NCBI RefSeq assembly: GCF_014899185.1
Contig: NZ_CP045201.1
Coordinates: 1,658,501-1,722,500, forward strand
Length of the DNA: 64,000 nt
Reading direction: 5' to 3'
Source: Pseudooceanicola spongiae
GTDB taxonomy: Bacteria > Pseudomonadota > Alphaproteobacteria > Rhodobacterales > Rhodobacteraceae
The translations under genes were made by a program, and so were the position numbers. This document shows, in pieces, positions 62,754 to 64,000 of this stretch. The notes beneath the pieces are model-generated. The model was not told the DNA's origin and ran no database searches. It worked only from the letters and a program-made list of their open reading frames with translations. Position 1 is the stretch's first letter. Each line of letters opens with the position of its first letter.

Positions 62754-63212
62754 ATGAGCGATGAGATTACCGGATACCGGCTTCACAAGTCACTGGGCTA
62801 CTGGCTGTCGCTGGCGGCCCGCCTGCAGGAGCGTCGGCTGGACGATCAGCTGCGCCAGATCGGGCTGAGCCGGATCACATGGTGCATCCTGCTGGGCGTC
62901 GGCAATGAGGGGCTGAGCCAGCCGTCCGAGCTGGCGGAGTTCGTCGGGATTGACCGCACCGCCACCTCGCGCGCGCTGCGTCAGATGGAGGAAGCCGGGC
63001 TGATCGCACGCGCCTCGGGCACCGGCGACCGGCGCACGCGCCAGATCACGCTGACAGCGGCGGGGCGCAGCGCTGTGTCAAAGGGCACGCCGTTTGCCCA
63101 GCACAACATGGACGTGATGCGCGAGCGTCTGGAGACCGGCGAGACGGAGGAGCTGATGCGGCTGCTCGAAAAGCTGACCGAAGGCGAAGAGACCAAGCTG
63201 CGACACTTCTAG
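62754..63212 (+). CDS. MarR-family transcriptional regulator
   Basis: A 152-residue winged-helix dimer protein. The helix-turn-helix reads SQPSELAEFVGIDRTATSRALRQMEEAGLIARA, and the wing DRRTRQITLTAAGR is typical of MarR. ATG 62754 is preferred over a TTG at 62718. Divergent from the HAD phosphatase (137-base gap), which it may control. It shares its stop region with the convergent DUF3572-type gene (ctag overlap). Confidence 0.92.
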   Translation: MSDEITGYRLHKSLGYWLSLAARLQERRLDDQLRQIGLSRITWCILLGVGNEGLSQPSELAEFVGIDRTATSRALRQMEEAGLIARASGTGDRRTRQITLTAAGRSAVSKGTPFAQHNMDVMRERLETGETEELMRLLEKLTEGEETKLRHF

Positions 63213-63493
63213 GTCCAGTGCACCTGCTCGCCGCCCGGCAGGGCCATGCGGGCCTGCATCGGCACCTCGTAAGCCACACCCCGGCTGTCGCAGAAGGCGA
63301 TGACCGAGGCGTCGTCCATCATCACGAAATCCAGCACGGCGCCGAGAAAATCCGGCGAACCTGCCGCCGCGCGCAGATCATCGGTGCTGAGGCCCGAGGC
63401 GCCCATGAAAGAGCCCAGCAGATCTTCGTTGCCCGCGAGCCAGGTCAGGCAGTCGAGCGCGATCTTTTCGGCGGCATCCCGCGACATGGCCAT
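63209..63493 (-). CDS. DUF3572-type small protein
   Basis: A 94-residue helical protein (AEKIALDCLTWLAGNEDLLGSFM, LSTDDLRAAAGSPDFLGAVLDFVMMDDASVIAFCD) that matches my memory of the DUF3572 family of alphaproteobacteria. Function is unknown. In relatives it is often next to the PleD-type regulator gene, as it is here (divergent, 126 bases apart). The overlap of its stop with the MarR stop is 4 bases. Confidence 0.85.
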   Translation of the reverse strand: MAMSRDAAEKIALDCLTWLAGNEDLLGSFMGASGLSTDDLRAAAGSPDFLGAVLDFVMMDDASVIAFCDSRGVAYEVPMQARMALPGGEQVHWT

Positions 63494-63619
63494 AATACTG
63501 AAAATCCTCTGCAGATCCGAAATGCTTTCTTAACCAATTCCACCAATTCTAGGGGCATGCAACCCGAGCCCGACGCGCGGGGGCAAGATCGCCAAACAGT
63601 CATCCTCGTGAGGGGCCAC

Positions 63620-64000
63620 ATGCCCGGACGCATCCTGATCCTTGACGACAACATGACCCGGCGGATCACGCTGGCGGCGCGCCTGTCGGGGGCGTTCTAC
63701 GACATTCTGGTCGCCAGTTCCGAGGGTGAGGCCCATGCCATCATCGACAAGGCCAGACCCGGCGTGATCCTTGTGGCGGATGAGCTGGTGTGCCAGCCCG
63801 CCGCCGCTTTCATCCGCGCCCTGCGCGCCGATCCCGAGCACCGCAGCACGACGATCTTCGTGCTGACGGCCCCCGGCGGGCAGAACGGACGCGCGGATCT
63901 GCTGATGGCGGGCGCGGACGAGGTGCTGCCGCGCAGTGAACCCGATGAGGTGTTTCGCGCCCGCCTGCGCTCGCACGAGAGATCGCGCGAGATGGTCAGG
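63620..64000 (+). CDS. PleD-like receiver protein (3' end cut by window)
   Basis: The ATG at 63620 opens a frame that runs off the window (127 codons visible). It begins PGRILILDDNMTRRITLAARLSG, like PleD-type regulators, but the phospho-acceptor strand reads GVILVADELV, putting alanine where the aspartate is expected with Asp one position later. The usual lysine site reads VLPRSEP. The receiver may thus be unable to accept phosphate in the normal way. Later domains (a second receiver or GGDEF) are beyond the edge. Confidence 0.78.
   Translation, partial: MPGRILILDDNMTRRITLAARLSGAFYDILVASSEGEAHAIIDKARPGVILVADELVCQPAAAFIRALRADPEHRSTTIFVLTAPGGQNGRADLLMAGADEVLPRSEPDEVFRARLRSHERSREMVR

Overview
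The window looks like chromosome of a GC-rich alphaproteobacterium of the Rhodobacteraceae (Roseobacter/Rhodobacter group). The signs are uniformly high GC, a tRNA-His with A at position 73 and no G at -1 (an alphaproteobacterial trait), family-typical small proteins (MmcB, a DUF3572-type protein), a tripartite tricarboxylate transporter, the nrdR-ribD-ribE-ribB-ribH-nusB block, and an MttB-type corrinoid methyltransferase. Genus and species cannot be told from the sequence alone.

Layout. 0-3 kb: end of a response regulator, its histidine kinase and a P5C-reductase-like enzyme. 3-13.7 kb: an M20 amidohydrolase, then a solute-binding protein plus TctE/TctD two-component system divergent from tctCBA, followed by an FAD oxidoreductase and a periplasmic sugar dehydrogenase. 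14.3-18.4 kb: an unusual three-gene set (ATP-grasp ligase, a 674-residue protein with a likely papain/C39-like Cys-His-Asn site, and a spermidine-synthase-fold protein). This is the best candidate here for an undescribed system. 18.7-26.5 kb: a complete high-affinity potassium system in the order kdpF-B-A-C-D-E, preceded by a good KdpE box. 27-36.7 kb: a peptide-type ABC importer with two amidohydrolases, divergent from a GntR regulator and a flavin reductase. It probably takes up and degrades an unknown nitrogenous compound. Its dppC-type permease gene carries an apparent one-base deletion in a C tract.

36.7-41.1 kb is accessory DNA: a decayed prophage lying beside tRNA-His, with a deleted portal gene, an S49 head protease, and an integrase carrying two in-frame stops and a frameshift. 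41.3-44.3 kb: small housekeeping genes and a membrane protein/ClpP-like periplasmic protein pair. 44.7-54.5 kb: the riboflavin block, split by three capsule genes (kpsS, a Wza/KpsD-type lipoprotein, kpsC) on the opposite strand. 55-60 kb: a light-signalling pair (heme oxygenase plus bacteriophytochrome-HWE kinase-receiver) convergent with a c-di-GMP pair (HNOBA-GGDEF cyclase plus H-NOX). The H-NOX protein has lost the proximal heme histidine. 60.2-64 kb: an MttB-like methyltransferase, a HAD phosphatase, a MarR regulator, a DUF3572-type protein and the start of a receiver protein that runs off the window.

Most calls come from reading motifs in translated sequence. No database search was run, so family names are recognition-based and functions of unnamed genes are inference.
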